Part shown: one piece after another, positions 45,520 through 57,720 of the stretch
How the letters are laid out: each line of letters opens with the position of its first letter
Position numbering within the stretch: the first letter of the stretch is position 1
Assembly (NCBI GenBank): GCA_963556145.1
Contig: OY744465.1
Span: 1,798,001 to 1,862,000, forward strand
Source of the DNA: Hygrocybe punicea
Lineage: Eukaryota; Basidiomycota; Agaricomycetes; Agaricales; Hygrophoraceae
DNA: 64,000 nt
Reading direction: 5' to 3'
Made by a program: the position numbers and the translations under genes
The notes under the pieces: model-generated
What the model saw: only the letters and a program-made list of their open reading frames with translations
Databases searched by the model: none
Told to the model about the DNA's origin: nothing

Positions 45520-47349
45520 ACGTTACGCAATACACCAAACATGGACCCATCCAAATGACTGTTGCTGAAGTATATCAGCAATTGCTTTCGAAAACACCAC
45601 AAGTGTGGTCTCATTTTCACATTGATAAGGTCATCCATTACAGGTTCTACCTCTGTCACTTTACTCTTCCGTGTTCACAACTGCGCAGGTGATTTATTGT
45701 ACACCATCTCCAGCCTGGTCTCATCATCAAGCCCATTTTCTGCGGAGTTGGCTGGGATAGAGGGAGTAGCCACAGCTGCAAGCACCTCTGGGGCAGGCCC
45801 AGTATGCCATTTCTTTTTGGTCACTCACAACATTTCAAGGTTCTCACTTGCCTTCTTTTTTTTCTGCTCAGCCAAGCCACCTTCTGCTTAATGTTTGCAT
45901 TGAAATACTTCGGCTCAGCAATGAGCATGGCAGTCCTGGTCAACACCCTGTTTCATCCAGCTCGACTGGAATGCTGCCACAAGGTGCAGATATCACAAGT
46001 CACTTTCCACTGGATCACCAATTCTATGTCCGGTAAGTCTAAGCCCTGAAAACAAGTCAGATAACACAAATTAGATGATGACCACAGTCAACTTACCATG
46101 TCGAAGGTGTCTGTAGCCAGACAACCCCATGTACACCCTTCCTTCAGGTCTTCACTGGATTCTTCATGAAATGTTGCTGACATCTCTGAATTGAACCACT
46201 TAATTAGACTGCACCTTGCAGGTGGCAAACAACTTCGCAAAAAATTTGATGCCCATACCGATTCAGCAATGTTGTTGAAGAAGATCAGAAACTTAGGAGG
46301 ACACCATTTGGGAGGGGGGTTTTCTGGAATAAGAAATGCAAGGTCCAGGAAGCTATTGGTGGGATGGACCATTTCGCGGACAGTGAGTTGAATATTTGGC
46401 CTGTCATTTGAGCGATGTACAGTGACTGAACTCTGTTTTCTGATTTGTAGTATGTCTGTGACATCCTGCAAGAGCCAGGTAGGGAGTGTGGCAGATGTGA
46501 CAAAAATCCAGACATGGCCCAGAAGAAAGTATCAGAGTCATTCCGCCTGTTTATACTCAGGGCTGAACACGCCCCAGTTAGCAATACAATGACCCTCGTC
46601 AAATGTGAGTGCAATCAGCTTGCTTGTAAATATACTGTTCTTCCATAAGCGTTCAAATCCACCACCAGGCTTTATTAAGCTCTCAATGTTCGTCAAAATG
46701 GCACAGTATTTGAGGTTGGCAATGTCCTGGTAATATGTGTATGCATAATCACAGCCATATTATAAGAGTGCTCACTCTGAAGTTTGCAGGTGTTGCAGTC
46801 TCAGCCATAATGCAGATGGCTGGAATGCCATGTTTAGCAAGACTGGCGACATTCAGTGTACCCAGAATATTGAGTGGTGTGCAGACAATCATGATGCCAT
46901 CCGCTGAAGCTAGCAAAGGCATCCAGAATGTGAGTGTTTTGCCGGATCCCATTGCTGCTTTAAGAATAATATCTTTGTCTTTCTTCAGAATGGCCTCCAC
47001 CACAGTGACCTGCCACTGGCAAGGGAGGTGGCCGAAATATTTCTTGGTTTTTGCCCCAAGATTGTTGGGTGGTACAGTGTCGGCTGGTGATGTTTGAGAC
47101 ATTCTGTAGAGAGACACAAAAATATATATTAAAAATTGCCAGATTAGGGCTTACTGAAATTTGTCGCACATTTGTTTACAAATGTTTTCTTCAAGCCGCT
47201 GCTGAGGAGGTCGAGGGATTAAGAGTACAGACTTTAAAATTATAATTGGTCGGAGACTGATATTACCTCATATTGGACATTAAATCTATGGTACTTTCCA
47301 TAAAACTAGGAATTTGTCCCTCACCCCCTCAGCAAGGCTTGGCAGGAGC

Positions 47350-48193
47350 TAATGAATGGCATGGGTCTACTGTGGGTTGTTTTCTGCAACCCATACCTGT
47401 ACCTGTCAATACCTGTACCTGTTGCCACGGGTACAGGTTTGCAGGGGTTAATCTGTGGGTCCTCAGCTGTGACTGGGTGGTGTTGGGCACACCACCATCC
47501 TCCCGGTTACCTTGCGGTTGCAGTGCTGACATCAATTGACGTGATGATGCACATCCGCAAGGTACGTTGGTGGTGGGATGGCTGTGGCCTTCGTCATGGT
47601 CATTGTTGCGGTCATGGTTGTGGTTGTGGTCATGCTAGTGGTTGTGCTAGTGGTCGTGGTCGTGGTCGCTGTGGTGGTTGTCGTGGTCATTGTTGTTGTT
47701 GCTGTTGTTGTCATTGTCCTATTTGGAGGGCTGTAGGTGGTGGTGGTGGCTGCCGTTGTCACCCTCATCCTTGCCACCTGTCATCCTCACCGGGTGTGTG
47801 GTGTTTGTGTTGTTGGTACTGCTGTTGTCATGGTCTGTGTAATTAGTAGCTAAGAAGAAGAAAAAAAAAAAACATACCTACTGCAACGGGGGGTGGGTGC
47901 ACCACCCTCCTGCTGCCCTTCTCCCCATGTCCCATTATTGTCCATCATTGTTGTTGCTGTTCTCGTTGTTGTTGTTGCCATTGCTGTTGCTGGTTGAGAG
48001 CAAACCGGATGTCACGCAGTCATGACACTACTCGCGATAAACCCGTGACCCATGCCATGGGTACAGGTTTGGGCTGGGTCCGGATTTGGCTACCATACCT
48101 GTACCCATGGCAACCCATGACTAAAAACCCATGGGGTCGCTGTACCCCTGCAGTTCACTAGCAGGAGCCTGCAAAAAGCCCCCAAAAACTTGT
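47350..48193. repeat. Simple-sequence island with ACCTGTACC/GGTACAGG flanks
   Basis: Both sides carry repeated CCATACCTGTACC and GGGTACAGGTTTG blocks in inverted orientation (47388-47450 and 48055-48125). The centre is GTGGTTGTTGTCGTGG-type sequence. It has the core GACATCAATTGACGTGATG and CGCAAGGTACG (47529-47565) shared with the islands at 3326 and 25177. The frames on either strand are low complexity. Confidence 0.5.
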
Positions 48194-48647
48194 TTAGTGG
48201 GCCAGTGCTGCGCATGGCATGAACGAGTTCTTTTTTCCCCCTCCTCATTTCTTTATTGAATTAAGAAATAAGATTCAATTGCATAAAGTATGTTACATAT
48301 GGCATCAGATACATAGCATGTGTTGCATATTGCATATTATTCTAATAAGCCCACCTCCCACCTCTGCAACATAGAAATTAGCATAAAATAAATCTACATA
48401 GAGTGTCTTGATTCTTCATCAACCTCCTCTCTACCTGCCATCTCCCCTGTGTTGCACCATCATGCAACACTCTCAGCCATAAAGCAATTGCTCAGGGAGC
48501 AACAGGTCAACTGCCAAACACAACTGCCCCCCAAACAGTGTGCTGACAATTAACTCACATTTGCTCAACCCTACTTCTCCACAACCTTGAATGTTGCACA
48601 ACAGATGAACACATGAAGACAGCCGTGCTTGACCTCAAGGAGGATGC

Positions 48648-49331
48648 TCAAAGACTCTGAGCATAAATAGCTAGTACAAGGTTTCTCTTTTTACAGTGTC
48701 TGATATCATGGTCTGAAAGTTGTGTAAGGTCAGTGTCTCTGGAACAAGAGTTGCCTGTAATCATTCCATCATGATACCATACTTGTTTCTGTGCAGTAAT
48801 AATACGTGAGGTGAAATGATATTGACCATGATATACAATGCCTCTAAGTTCTAATGTCTTTGTGCCAGTCTCTGAAACAAATTCTAATCTATGACTGGTT
48901 TCAATGTTTTTAAATGGATACTCCAGAATAAGAATGTGTGGTGCTTCATTATAAAATACAAGTTGAGTCATTCTGCTGTTGCAAACAGGACATCTTCTAT
49001 TGGTTTTCTGTGACAAGGTATCAACCCACTTCATGGTAGACTGTTTAATGGTGTCATCAGCATGTAACACATAGCCTAGTCTGTCATCAATGGGTTCTTC
49101 TGCAAAGTCACATTGAGAACATTCATGTTGAGAAGAGGCTACAATGTCATTGACTTTAAACAACTCCATAGCCAGATTTGCAACACTGATGCCCATTGTG
49201 CCTCTAGGAAAGTCTGTAGGATTCATATTATGCAGTGTAGTCCTAAGATGATCTCTTAGTTGTTCAAATGTTACATTTTTGTGCAACACCTTGGAAAAAC
49301 CATGAGACAATGTGGTGAAATGATCATTCAT
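48648..49331 (-). pseudogene. Helitron-2 C-terminal protease-like domain, His part
   Basis: Continues from the preceding segment after a TGA. Shows a zinc-type pair CSQCDFAEEP and CPVCNSRMTQLVFYNEAPHI, then RGIVYHGQYHFTSRI and VWYHDGMITG, which align with the plus-strand Helitron. The catalytic-type Cys is in the segment ending at 49335. It ends LAIYAQSL at 48648. Confidence 0.65.
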
Positions 49332-49334
49332 GCT

Positions 49335-52300
49335 TCAGAATACTGTAGACCACTTCACATGATTGTCTTTCCACAGATTGAACAGAATCACCAACAATGA
49401 GTCATATGCACAACTATAGTCATTTCTATCCCAGATCAGTCCAGCTGGAGAGTTAATGACCTGTTGCTTGTTTGTTGATCCTTTGTTGACATGGTCTTTG
49501 GTGATCTGAGGCCTTTTAGCTACTGGTTCAATGTTTGTGTCAAGTGAATGTTTGTAGGTTGAAGCAATAGCAACTGAGCCTTTTGCTGGAACAAATGAAG
49601 TTGCAATTACAGCTGCTTTCTGTTTTCCTTTGCCTTTTTCAACCAATTGCCATGGGCTATCAGGGATTGTACAAGCCAATATGAGTGGATCAGTTGGTGA
49701 CCATTTGATAGCAGTGTCAGTTTTGGCAGGAATGTAGTGAATTCCCTTCCACTGCTGAAAGTTTCGAAGCATAACAGAGCGTGTACCAGCATCAATGTGG
49801 TCAGGTAAAGCACCTTCATATCTGAGCCTGGTAATCTCATCAAGCAATTCTAGCTCTCTAAATTCTTGTCTAAGATATCCAGAACAACCTCTAGTGATCA
49901 CTTTAGTGTCAAAGCCTTGAATTATTACAGTTCCAGCAGCAGAAGCACTTCTAGACAATGAAGAATACTATGACATGTGGTTGAAGCAACTATTCAAATG
50001 CACAACATTGAATGGACGTGTTTTTCCTTGAGCAGCATGAGCAGTCATTGCAAAGTTAGGAAGCACCCAAACTTGTTGTCTCTCAATGGATTCCTTCAGG
50101 TCACTGGGAAATACACATTGAATTGTCTTGGTGTTTTTTACAATGGGCACTACATTGTCAGGCAGTCCTGGAATCTGCACCAGCTTTGGAGGTTTGTCCA
50201 GTTCAACAAACAAAGTGTCAAGTACTCTTTTGCCATGACTTGCTTTCATTGACTGCCAGCCAACAACAAATCCTTCTTGTCCTTTTGTAATGCAGAGCTC
50301 AGTGGCATCATTGTTGCGAAGCATCACAGGCATACCAAGACACAATGAGAGTTTCCCAGCAAAGTTATCAGTTGCAGCATGTCGCACTTTCCATATCTCT
50401 CTTTGTGTATCAAAGTCTATGTCACTGGATTGATGTACAGCTTTAGATTTGGACTTGTTTCTCACAGAATCCTTGTCTTTTCCTCACTTGTCAATGGAAT
50501 AGAAGTTAGTCAAGTTCTGGTTGGTGTCAACAGCAAATCTTTCACATCCAAGAACATTGATCTGATCCTTTTGTGAGTGAATACCACATATGATAGGAAT
50601 ATTTCTAAAATTCTTGGAGGCAATGTTGGGCTGGTCTGGACGTTTGCCTGCAATTCTGATTCTTAAAAATTGAATGTCCTGTGCAGTACATTTGCCATAG
50701 CGCATGTTGACAAGGGCAGTTCTGAATAATGCATCCTCAGCTATTTGGGTTTTCTGTCTCATGTTTTCTCTGAGAATCACAACTGTGGTCACTTGATGCC
50801 AGAGTGCTTTTCCAATTGCAGTTTCCTGAGAGTGTGTTGTCAGTGCTGATGTGATCTGAGTGCCAACTGTTCCACTGTACAATGATACACCTCCAACTGG
50901 TGGTAACTGAGCAAAGTCTCCAGCAAATATCATGTTGATTCCACCAAATGGGATGTCATGTATGTTCAAAGCTTTAGCCAGTCTGGCACTGATTTTATAG
51001 AGATCGTGACAAGACAGCATTGAGACTTCATCAATGAAAATATAGTCAACTCCTTCTAGTCTACCTTTGAGCTGAGCAATGCCCAGTGCTTCATTTCTAT
51101 TTGACATGTTTGGATTGATGCCCAGGAAGTAGTGATAAGTTGAGCCATTTTGCAGAGCTGCAGATGTACCAGTAGGACCAAGAATAACAAATCTGTGAGA
51201 CTCATGTGTAGTGTCAAAGAAATCAACAACTGCTTTGATGACTTGTGATTTTCCAGTGCCAGCCATTCCAGCAATATTCATTTTCAACTGCTCACTGCTG
51301 GGAGATGAAGCATGATTTGCAATAATCCTAAAGGCTCTTTTCTGCTCAATGTTCAAGCTGAATTTTCTAACTGTAGCATCAATTAGCTTTTGTCGCTGTG
51401 CATTTTCAGCTCTGAATGTTTGCATCAAGTATGATTGGTCCACAATCATCACATAATTTTCATTTGGATCAGTATATGTTTTGTGTGAAGTAGACTTTGA
51501 GTTTGCAGGAATGTGTTGATTTCTCTCATCCAATATATCTTGTCTTTGTTCTTGAACCAGTTGTTTCCATTGAGTACCAGGTTGATTCATTTCAACTTCA
51601 AGTGGAGCAGAAATTACTGTAATTGAACCATCTGGACATGGATCAAGCCAACCAATGTTTCTGACAATGTTTTCAGTGGCATCCATTTGAGCTTTGATCA
51701 GTCTACCATGTTGACCAAGCTCAGAATATTTGTTAGTGCCATAATCTGCATTGTTTTTGTCCTGCTCATAATTGTCATCTCCAAAGTCACCACCATTTTG
51801 AATGTTGTCATCATCCAAGTGTGAAATCATGTCTGAAGTCATAAATTGAGGACAAGTACCATCTAACACTGCTCCTTGTCTAAGCTGAGCAGAATAGTCA
51901 TCTCTAGCATTAAGGCATTCATATCTCAGATTAAAGTTGTCCATAATCTCTAATTCTCTATCAGTGAATTCATGATCAGTGAATGCTTCATCCCATGATT
52001 CCAGTTCACTTTTCAGGTCATGACCAGATCTCCATGGTTTGAACAGAGTGAGCATTGTGGTGCAATAATACTCTCTGTCTCCTCTGTCACATCTGGGCAA
52101 TGAACCACCAACAAAGTTTGGAACAACATGCTTCTTCTTTTTACTGAATTCTATGCAGTGTGTTTCATACAATGGGTGATCTTCTAGAAAAAGCTTGGTA
52201 TCTTCTTGAACCAGCTCAGTGCTATCAGAGTCATTGTCCTCTGAATCACATTCTATGAAGGTTTCATTATCTTTGATGTTCAGATCATCAAATTCTATGC

Positions 52301-52412
52301 TCAAGTCATTACTGGTAGATACATTAGATCTCGAAGTTTTTTTGTGAGTTGCAGTTTGTGGCTCAGATTCCAAGACATCTAACTCATCATCACTGTTTAT
52401 TTCATCATGAGC
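49335..52412 (-). pseudogene. Helitron-2 PIF1-like helicase and protease Cys region
   Basis: Three consecutive segments in one frame: 52412-50484, 50480-49968 and 49964-49335, separated by single stops. Motifs: DRGDREYYCTTMLTLFKPW, then Walker A AGMAGTGKSQVIKA, LGPTGTSAALQNGSTYH, Walker B YIFIDEVSMLSCHDL, GGINMIFAGDFAQLPP, RENMRQKTQ, LCLGMPVMLRNNDATELCIT, LSRSASAAGTVIIQGFD, and at the end LIWDRNDYSCAYDSLLVIL, the protease-like cysteine. The other copy has Tyr-Tyr where this one has stop-Tyr near 49966, so that stop is not a simple C-to-T change. Confidence 0.8.
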
Positions 52413-52415
52413 TTT

Positions 52416-55400
52416 TCAAATGTTTCTCTTGGCTCTTTTTGCACCCTGCACCCATTCATATAAATTTATGTCTTCATAATAAGCTGGTCTGTAAATATAG
52501 TCATGCACAGCAGATAGTCCTATGAATTTTCCCTTTTGATTGTGCAGTACAACCTTTTCAGATTCAACTTGCATGTCATCAATTTCATCTAAATTCCAAG
52601 CTTTCTGGACTTCTCTCACATAGTTTCTCCAGTAGACAGAAATGAATTTGTGACTGGTATAATGGTCTGGGTTGCCAAGAAGATACATTGAAGCCATTGG
52701 ACCACCAATTTCAAGTTTTGCAGTCAAAGCATTTATGATCTGGGTGATGAGTTTTCTAGCTTTGTCTTTTCTTTTCATGGATCCTCCAAGCATTTCTGAG
52801 TTTCTATCAAACACACTTCTGATGGTATCAAATATACTATAGGTTTTCAAACCAGCTTTTGTAATATAGTCAGAGATATATGCTACAATTGCTTTGATTG
52901 CAGTACCAGAAAGAAGACTTGTAACATCAGAATTGCAGCGAAGTAGAAATGTCACTAGTGGTGTCAATGTATTGATCCAAGCTTCACCCTTTTTCATATT
53001 CAATGCACCAGTTTTTGGATCTACTTGTGTTGATTCAAACAAAGGTCTGGGAAATCTAGCTTTGCATTTATCATGTTTGTTCATGCAACTGGGTCTGTCT
53101 TTTCTCTGGACTTTCTCATTGTTTGAACTATTTCTGCCACAATTATGAACATTGGAGCATAGGATCAAATGATCAACAGTGTTTTCAAATCTCTTCCACC
53201 ATGAATTAATTTGTTTGCAATCATTGCAATTGATGTCACTGTTCACATCATGCTTATTTGTACACATAGGTGGGGGTGCTTCAGGCAGAGTCTGAGTGGG
53301 ATCCTTACAGTCTGCCTGTTCAGATTGCTGGTTTACTTTAGCTTGAACTTCATCCATTGTTCCAGTCATGAATTCACCAATGTGCACACTTTCTAGGTAC
53401 TCAACGAAAGCTTGTTGGAAATCTGAATTTGAATCCATTATTCTATCTCTGATTTCCTGAGGTGACAGACATCCCTTGAGCCATAGTAGCATGTGCATGT
53501 GCAGAGTGAGACGTCCTTGTTGCTCCACTGTGCCATAGTATGCCTTGGTGTCACCATAAAAGCCAGAATGCTTTGAACCAACTCCCAGGACATGTTTGAT
53601 AAATAGTTCTACCATAAAGTGAAAGAATCTAGCACCAGCCACTGGGTTTTCTGCAATAAGTCTGTAGCGCTGTAGTAGATGTACCTGGACAGTCACGTGA
53701 CTAGGATTCCCATGGTTGTGTTTCCTTAGTAGTACAGATCTCGTGTTGTAGGGATCATCATCACCATCATCACTCGATTCCACCCCAGTTCCCTCAGCCG
53801 ACTCCGTCCCTCCACAGCGCTCATCATATCCTCTAAGTTCTGGTGTAAATGTTTCCTTGGTATCAGCAAAATATAAAGACAGTGGATGCATGTTATCTGC
53901 AGGTGAAAATGTGATGAACCAGGAAGGTGCACCCACAAAGGACATCAGAGACCATACTTCATTTCTCATATATTTCTTGCTTGTGAGTGATCCTTTGACA
54001 TGACTTCCTACATGATCAATATCTTTAATTAATTGGAAGCAAAGTTTCTCTTCATCAGTTTCTGGAATGACATGTTCACCATCTTCCATTTTTCTAGCAA
54101 TGTTATTCAAAACTCCAAGATCAACATCTATTAATCTTTGTGAAATGTGTTCAAATTTTGCTTTTTCAGCTAATAAATAGCCAGCTGTGGTAGACTCTTT
54201 GATCTGCTCATGGTTGAATGCAATCAAAGGAAAGTGTGGATCTTTTTGAAATCTCTTGTCATAATACATCAATAAATGTCTCTTATGTTTAATTTCAGAA
54301 ATTTTGCCTTGAATCAGAGAATTGCCAATTCCACCAAGTCCATAGGGAAACAGCCATGGCATCATTTGAGGGAATAGCTGAGGATTGTTATAGATGGACT
54401 GTGGATCACTCTCATGACCAATTGCCAGGATCTTTTTATTATCCATCAGATGTTTTAGTGCAATTGCTTTGATGGCTTTGATGCTTTTGGTTGAGTACTC
54501 TTCACCAGTCAGACCATGAACAACAAATGGACATATGCCAGTCTCAGTTCCTTCTTCTTCTTCCATGTCATTGACAGCAGTAGCTTCTGGGTTTTTGTTA
54601 ACAAATGATTGCCTGTACTCTACCACAACTGGTATATCATTCTCAGGGTATTGATTCAAGTTATCTTCTGAAATTTCCAAGTCAAAATAGTCACAGTGAT
54701 TGAGTTTCAACCAGTTTAATGCAATTGCAACTTTATTTCTTCTAACAAGCAATGGTGTACGCTCAAAATCAGATTTTGTAGGCTTACATGGTCCAGTATA
54801 AATAAATGCTAGCACTTCATCCAACTCATCAATAGGTGGAGGCAAGATGTCATAAATCTTTGGAGTTGGATTAGCAAATGTGATGGCATTGGCTCTCATT
54901 TTGTGCATTCCAGATGAAACTCGAACTATACATCTATTATGTCTCACTCTAGCAATTAACAGTTGCTCAGCATAAGACAAGTTGCTCAATTGTTCTGGAA
55001 CTTTACCAAGCCATAAGCCATTTGCAAGTGACATAGTTGGACATTTGCCTTTGGACAATGACTTGCAACACTTTTTGCAAATGTCAAGCAAGTCATCAAT
55101 GATTACAGGGCCATCTGTAGATTCTATGGGATCATTTACTGAGAAGCGCTCCTTTTGTGTTATACCAGCTTGTTTCAAACAACTCAAATTCAAGTCTGTG
55201 TAGCTTTGCAATTGAGAGACTGGAGTCAATCTTCCACAGACAGCACAACCAGATTCAATGAAATTGTTTGCAGAGGTATCACTACAAAACCCTGAAATAA
55301 TAGTGTGTTGCAATTTTGCTGAAGGTGGAACTGGAGGGAATTGTATATTGTCTCTGTATGTTTGAACAGCGATCTGATTTATTTGTGCATGCTGCTCAGG

Positions 55401-56891
55401 GTGATTTATGGTATGTCTTCTAACTGCATTTAGTGTGTGTTGTAGATGCATTTCATTATGATCAACTTTGAATTTGGTAACAGCTGCAAGGTTTTGTGTT
55501 GCATGCTTCTCAGGATGTTCTAGATGGAATTTCTGCACAGCTGCAAGGTTTTGCATAACATGCTTATCAGGATTTTCCAGATGAAATTTCTGTACAGCTG
55601 CTAGATTTTGTTTAGCATGCTTGTCAGGGTTTTCATTATGAAATTTTTGTACAGCAGTCAGATTTTGTTTTGCATGTTTGTCAGGATGTTGTGCTTTAAA
55701 CTTATTGACTGCTCTGATGTTCAAGGTTTTCTTGTGAATTGCAATTGCTTCTTTATCAACAAATTCAATGTATTCAAAGACAGATAAAAATTCAGGGCAG
55801 TTGCAGCACACATGAGTCTGAATTGCATTTTGAATTGATGCATGATTCATTTTTGAGTGAACATGAATGCTATGACTAGCTGCAATCACCTTCAAGTTTG
55901 CAATGGTCAACTTTGGAATCAACAGTTCAAATGGGTGATTTACAATTATGAATGACTTCTCAGATGATAATTCCAGAGAGTGTGCTTCATTTTTTGTCAT
56001 GTAAGAGTAGAATTTACACTTGGCTGTATCCATACTAGCATTGTCATTGATTGAAGCAGGCATTAGTTCTTGAAGTGAGAATACATGTGCTTTGCCTCTA
56101 CCAATACAGTCAATATGAATGTTAGCACTGAAAGATATATTGTCAGACTTGAAAATGTCAAATAATTTCGAAGTTTTATTACAAATATAGTATGCAGACA
56201 CTTGACAAGCTAGAAAATGATGCAGAACCAAGAAAAATAGTACAATTGCCCCATTGGCTAATAGAGGTTGTTTTGTAACATATTTCAAGTAAGCTCTGAA
56301 GTCATGTTTTCTGAACACATTCTGTTGAAGTTTCAACTTAATATACATGCATTTATTAGCCATGCTAGTTGTACAATGATACACAGTAAGCAAATCAAAC
56401 ATGTTTAAGATAACTCTGGCATATAGTTCAAATAGAAAAGAGGTATGAGTTAATTGAGAACTAGATAGAACAAATTCAGTACTGTTGTGGACACTTGTGA
56501 ATTTTTCAGGGATTTGTGATGTGAAAGAAGAGGTGGACTGGAGACCAATTTGATGAACAGAGACTAAACTTGGTAAATAAGTGGGATTTTCATGCTTTGG
56601 CAAATTGTCTTTGTAAAAATTCAAAGTAACTGGGCATAGAGTGACATTTGGTATGACAGAGACAGTTGGTGTGACATGGACGGTTTGTATGACACTTGCA
56701 GGAGGCACAAGGCCAATCCCAGTGACAGCACATTGTGCCCAAAACATTGCAATGATAAAAATCATAAGACATTGTGACAATGATGACATTTTTAACATTT
56801 TTGTGAACAGGTTTATAGTTTTTTTGAAAATAAAAGCTGGATGATAATATGGATATGTCAAATATATCTGGAGAAGATGAATAAACAACAT
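52416..56891 (-). pseudogene. Helitron-2 N-terminus and Rep domain
   Basis: The first in-frame ATG is at 56891. The N-terminal 90 residues are hydrophobic. Near residues 380-500 there is a tandem array of 19-residue units (AVQKFHNENPDKHAKQNLA and variants, about six copies) that the other Helitron lacks. Zinc-type ESGCAVCGRLTPV, then NLSYAEQLLIARVRHNRCIV, NPVAGARFFHF, the two-histidine motif GRLTLHMHMLLW and the tyrosine motif AYISDYITK follow in order. A 50-residue in-frame addition just before RYRLIAENPVAG is the translated solo LTR at 53671-53815. The frame ends with TGA after KRNI; the upstream and downstream sequence continue in frame, so the stop is secondary. Confidence 0.8.
53671..53815 (+). 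repeat. Solo LTR with 5-bp target duplication, inside Helitron-2
   Basis: 145 bp starting TGTAGTAGATGTACC and ending CCGTCCCTCCAC, flanked by a perfect 5-bp repeat AGCGC (53666-53670 and 53816-53820). It is related along its length to the LTR at 42915-43069: both contain TGTxGTAG, CTGG, TCACGTGAC, TTCCCAxGGTTG and AGTAG in the same order. The inserted 150 bp equal 50 codons and contain no stop in the Helitron frame. Confidence 0.85.
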
Positions 56892-57057
56892 ACCAATACA
56901 AATTCCAGCACAAAGAGCAGTAAAAATCGAAAAAATCCACAAAATTTTGCATTTTAGGCCTATAAATAAATATAATATGTAAACATTTGATCATAGATGG
57001 TAATAGATTCATACCTGAGCCAGAAAAGATCCACTGCAAACCTGTAGGTTAAGAAGT

Positions 57058-57720
57058 GAGCTTATACAATCTAAAAAGGTGAAAAAATGCGAAATTTCCA
57101 CATACTTTGAACATTGACAGTGAGATTGGCTATCAAATGATAGATTATGTCAACCAATGATAATTTACACCAATAAAAGACATTACAAATGCTCCAAGAT
57201 ACAAAACAGAGCCAGAAAAAAGAAAAAGCACAAAAAATTGAAGAAATTTCGACTTTTTTGTCTATAAAAGGAAATATTATGTCAGCATTGGACCCTGAAT
57301 GGTGCAGGTACATCACCTGATTCAAATCGCTTTTTTTCGGAGTCTGAATATGGAAAAATGAGCTTAAACAAGCCAAAAAGATGAAAAAATGCAAAATTGA
57401 CACATACTTTGAAAATTGAAAGGAAGATGGGCTGTAAAATGATAGATTATGTTAACAAACAACAGGATATACCAATTGAAGACATTACCAGTGGTCCAGG
57501 AAATAAAACAGAGCCACAGGAAATAAAAAGCACAAAAATCCGAAGAATTTTTGTGTTTTATGTCTAAAAAAGGAAAGCTTATGTCAGCATCGGACCCTGA
57601 ATGGTGCGGGGACATCACCTGATCCAGAAAACATTTTTCGGAGTCTAAATATGGAAAACTGAGCTTAAACGAGCCAAAAAGGTCAAAAAACGCGAACTTA
57701 ACGCACCAAATGGGAAAGGT
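57058..57720. repeat. About 300-bp tandem repeat upstream of Helitron-2
   Basis: Two full units start at 57058 and 57360, and a partial third at 57661. Each begins GAGCTTA-A-ACAA-CAAAAAG and ends near CATCACCTGATYCA with TTTTTCGGAGTCT. They are diverged by perhaps 15%. Hydrophobic minus-strand frames (57071-57618) repeat with the unit and are not credible genes. Confidence 0.75.

Larger units (their letters stand above)
42150..47102 (-). pseudogene. RecQ-like helicase, decayed and split by an LTR element
   Basis: Starts at ATG 47102. Motifs in order on the minus strand: GHLPCQWQVTVVEAIL, Walker A AAMGSGKTLTFWMP, CTPLNILGTLNVASL, MAETATPANF with a donor after it; then KPGGGFERLWKN, motif II TFDEGHCIANWG (DEGH, not the usual DEAH), TSATLP; RSNDRPNIQLTVREM, PPKFLIFFNN, IKWFNSEMS; an intron near 46100-46045, then GLDLPDIELVIQW and DICTLWQHSSRAG. 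Two TGA codons follow KQAE near 46540, and another TGA follows SRAG. The C-terminal cysteine region (CCPDLPTGCLHC, CCKGCLPSAF) lies beyond the LTR element at 42525-42900, with a final CRTCKMEGHIG near 42350. It resembles the dispersed RecQ-like helicase family of mushrooms. Confidence 0.75.
39154..47349. mobile_element. Inverted-repeat transposon with DUF6589 and RecQ-like helicase genes
   Basis: The outer terminal repeat at 39154-39185 (GCTCCTGCCAAGCCTTGCTG, then AGGGGGTGAGGG) is repeated in reverse at 47318-47349. The inner repeat at 39247-39317 matches 47241-47171 in reverse over 71 nt with about five mismatches. Between them lie two convergent genes: DUF6589 on plus (39294-42034) and RecQ-like helicase on minus (47102 to about 42150). 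The 2.6-kb LTR element at 42915-45519 is a later insertion, so the original length was about 5.6 kb. Outer and inner repeats at each end are partly complementary to each other. A target duplication was not evident. I know of no described fungal transposon with this gene pair. Confidence 0.65.
48194..56891 (-). mobile_element. Helitron, minus strand, decayed
   Basis: Same domain order as the plus-strand Helitron at 16701-24515, with roughly 60-70% protein identity in the Rep core by eye. Four nonsense codons (near 52414, 50482, 49966 and 49333) break the frame. A 145-bp solo LTR lies inside the Rep region. The 3' region contains CATGCCATGCGCAGCACTGG followed by CACTAA, closely matching the hairpin and CTAG end of the other copy, so the end is probably CTAA at about 48197-48194. 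The 5' end lies beyond the tandem repeats at 57058-57720 or within them. Confidence 0.75.
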
